DNA of 64,000 nucleotides. It comes from Mesostigma viride (lineage: Eukaryota > Streptophyta > Mesostigmatophyceae > Mesostigmatales > Mesostigmataceae). Positions 63,180 through 64,000 of the stretch are shown here, piece after piece; the stretch's first letter is position 1, and the number at the start of each line of letters is the position of its first letter. The position numbers and the translations under genes are program-made. The stretch is taken from contig RPFO01001945.1 of assembly GCA_009746045.1 (NCBI GenBank), positions 94,154 to 158,153 on the forward strand. The letters are read 5' to 3'. The notes under the pieces are model-generated. The model saw nothing but the letters and a program-made list of their open reading frames with translations, made no database searches and was not told the DNA's origin.

Positions 63180-63520
63180 ACGGCTTAGGGAGCATACATC
63201 CTACATCAATAGTAACTACTGTTTCGCTCATTGACGAAAGAATGTAAAGAAATTAGAACAAACATAGAGGCAAGTGAAAAGCATCATCAGAACAAAAACA
63301 AAGCGAACGGATTATTTATGTAATAAGATGCCTATATATTAAGTGATACAGCCAGTCGGCTCCCACGGCTCTCGTTTGCCACCGCCTCTTTATCCTAGAA
63401 GACGTCCATGTGCATGTCCCAAGATCACATTGTGAACTAGCTGTGATGCAGGCATACACATCACGGCAATGCACGATCTCACAGCCCGTATTTCAAGCAC
63501 GCGCGGGCATTCATGGATGC
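63180..63520. other. Unassigned AT-rich spacer
   Basis: No gene, hairpin-tail motif or known repeat was recognised. Confidence 0.5.
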
Positions 63521-64000
63521 ATGAAGGAAGGAAGGAAGGAAGGAAGGAAGGAAGGAAGGAAGGAAGGAAGGAGAGGAGGGAGGAGAGGGAGGAGGAGGGA
63601 GGGAGGGAGGAGGGAGGGAGGGAGGGAGGGAGGGAGGGAGGGAGGGAGGGAGGAGGGAGGAGGGGAGGGAGGGAGGGAGGAGGGAGAGGGAGGAGGAGAG
63701 GAGGGAGGGAGGGAGGGAGGGAGGGAGGGAGGGAAGGAGGGAGGGAGGAGGGAGCCCCCTCCCTCCCTCCCTCCCTCCCTCCCTCCCTCCCTCCCTCCCT
63801 CCCTCCCTCCCTCCCTCCTCCCCCTCCTCCCCTCCCTCCCTCCCTCCCTCCCTCCTCCCTCCCTCCTTCCCTCCTCCCTCCCTCCCTCTCCTCCCTCCCT
63901 CCCTCCCTCCTCCCTCCCTCCCTCCTCCCTCCCTCCCTCCCTCCCCTCCTCCCTCCCTCCCCTCCTCCCCCCTCCCTCCCCTCCCTCCCTCCCTCCCTCC
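63521..64000. repeat. GGAA/GGGA array that switches strand to CCCT
   Basis: GGAA units (63521-63570), then GGGA with slips to about 63754, then abruptly CCCT to the window end. The purine-to-pyrimidine switch at about 63755 (GGGAGCCCCCTCCC) makes an inverted repeat with roughly 200-bp arms. The array runs out of the window. Confidence 0.95.

Overview
This window is nuclear DNA from a eukaryote with GT-AG introns, few genes and very many repeats. A green alga or other member of the plant lineage is the best guess. The strongest clue is a two-exon gene (50768-53097, minus strand) whose product matches plant REDUCED WALL ACETYLATION (RWA/CAS1-fold) proteins along its whole length. A Golgi-type GT10 fucosyltransferase and a GPATCH8-like G-patch protein fit the same picture. 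The species cannot be fixed from the sequence alone.

Layout. Positions 1-11828 and 18714-26446 are two copies (A and B) of one roughly 7.7 kb segment in direct orientation. Each carries a GT10 fucosyltransferase gene on the minus strand. Copy B (23521-25431) is intact; copy A (7934-9903) is broken by two 4-bp insertions and a 43-bp inverted duplication. Comparing A with B exposes empty and filled sites for many insertions. Between the copies lie a fold-back element (11829-17600) with long inverted arms holding a 21-bp minisatellite and a perfect 206-bp palindrome, then a small MITE and a reverse-transcriptase remnant. After copy B comes a nest of elements: a DNA element with 17-bp terminal inverted repeats (26451-27994) holding a truncated LINE; a hAT transposon (27999-32121); and a 5.2 kb L1-like LINE (32122-37282) inserted exactly at the hAT right end, so that the hAT 8-bp target duplication now brackets both.

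The right half holds the likely host genes. A four-exon gene (38421-47019) encodes a protein with two NUMOD3-like motifs and two CCHC zinc knuckles; one intron holds a 2.6 kb minisatellite. The RWA gene and the G-patch gene (54501-55481) are divergent neighbours. Around them are fragments of several LINE/SINE-like families, a tandem duplication of ORF1 5' ends (57481-59299), a TTAA-flanked DNA transposon (59332-61050), and tetranucleotide satellites that run to the end of the window.

The most notable pattern is a set of short retroelement families. Two or three of them share a terminal stem-loop with a C(C)AAC loop, another has an 8-bp stem with a GCA loop, and their tails are simple AATT/TTAA-type repeats. 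Several copies are truncated to 10-71 bp yet still sit between exact 10-15 bp target-site duplications. Paralogous segments also differ repeatedly by inserted 4-bp palindromes (CATG, CTAG, ACGT, TTAA, GGCC, CCGG, TATA).
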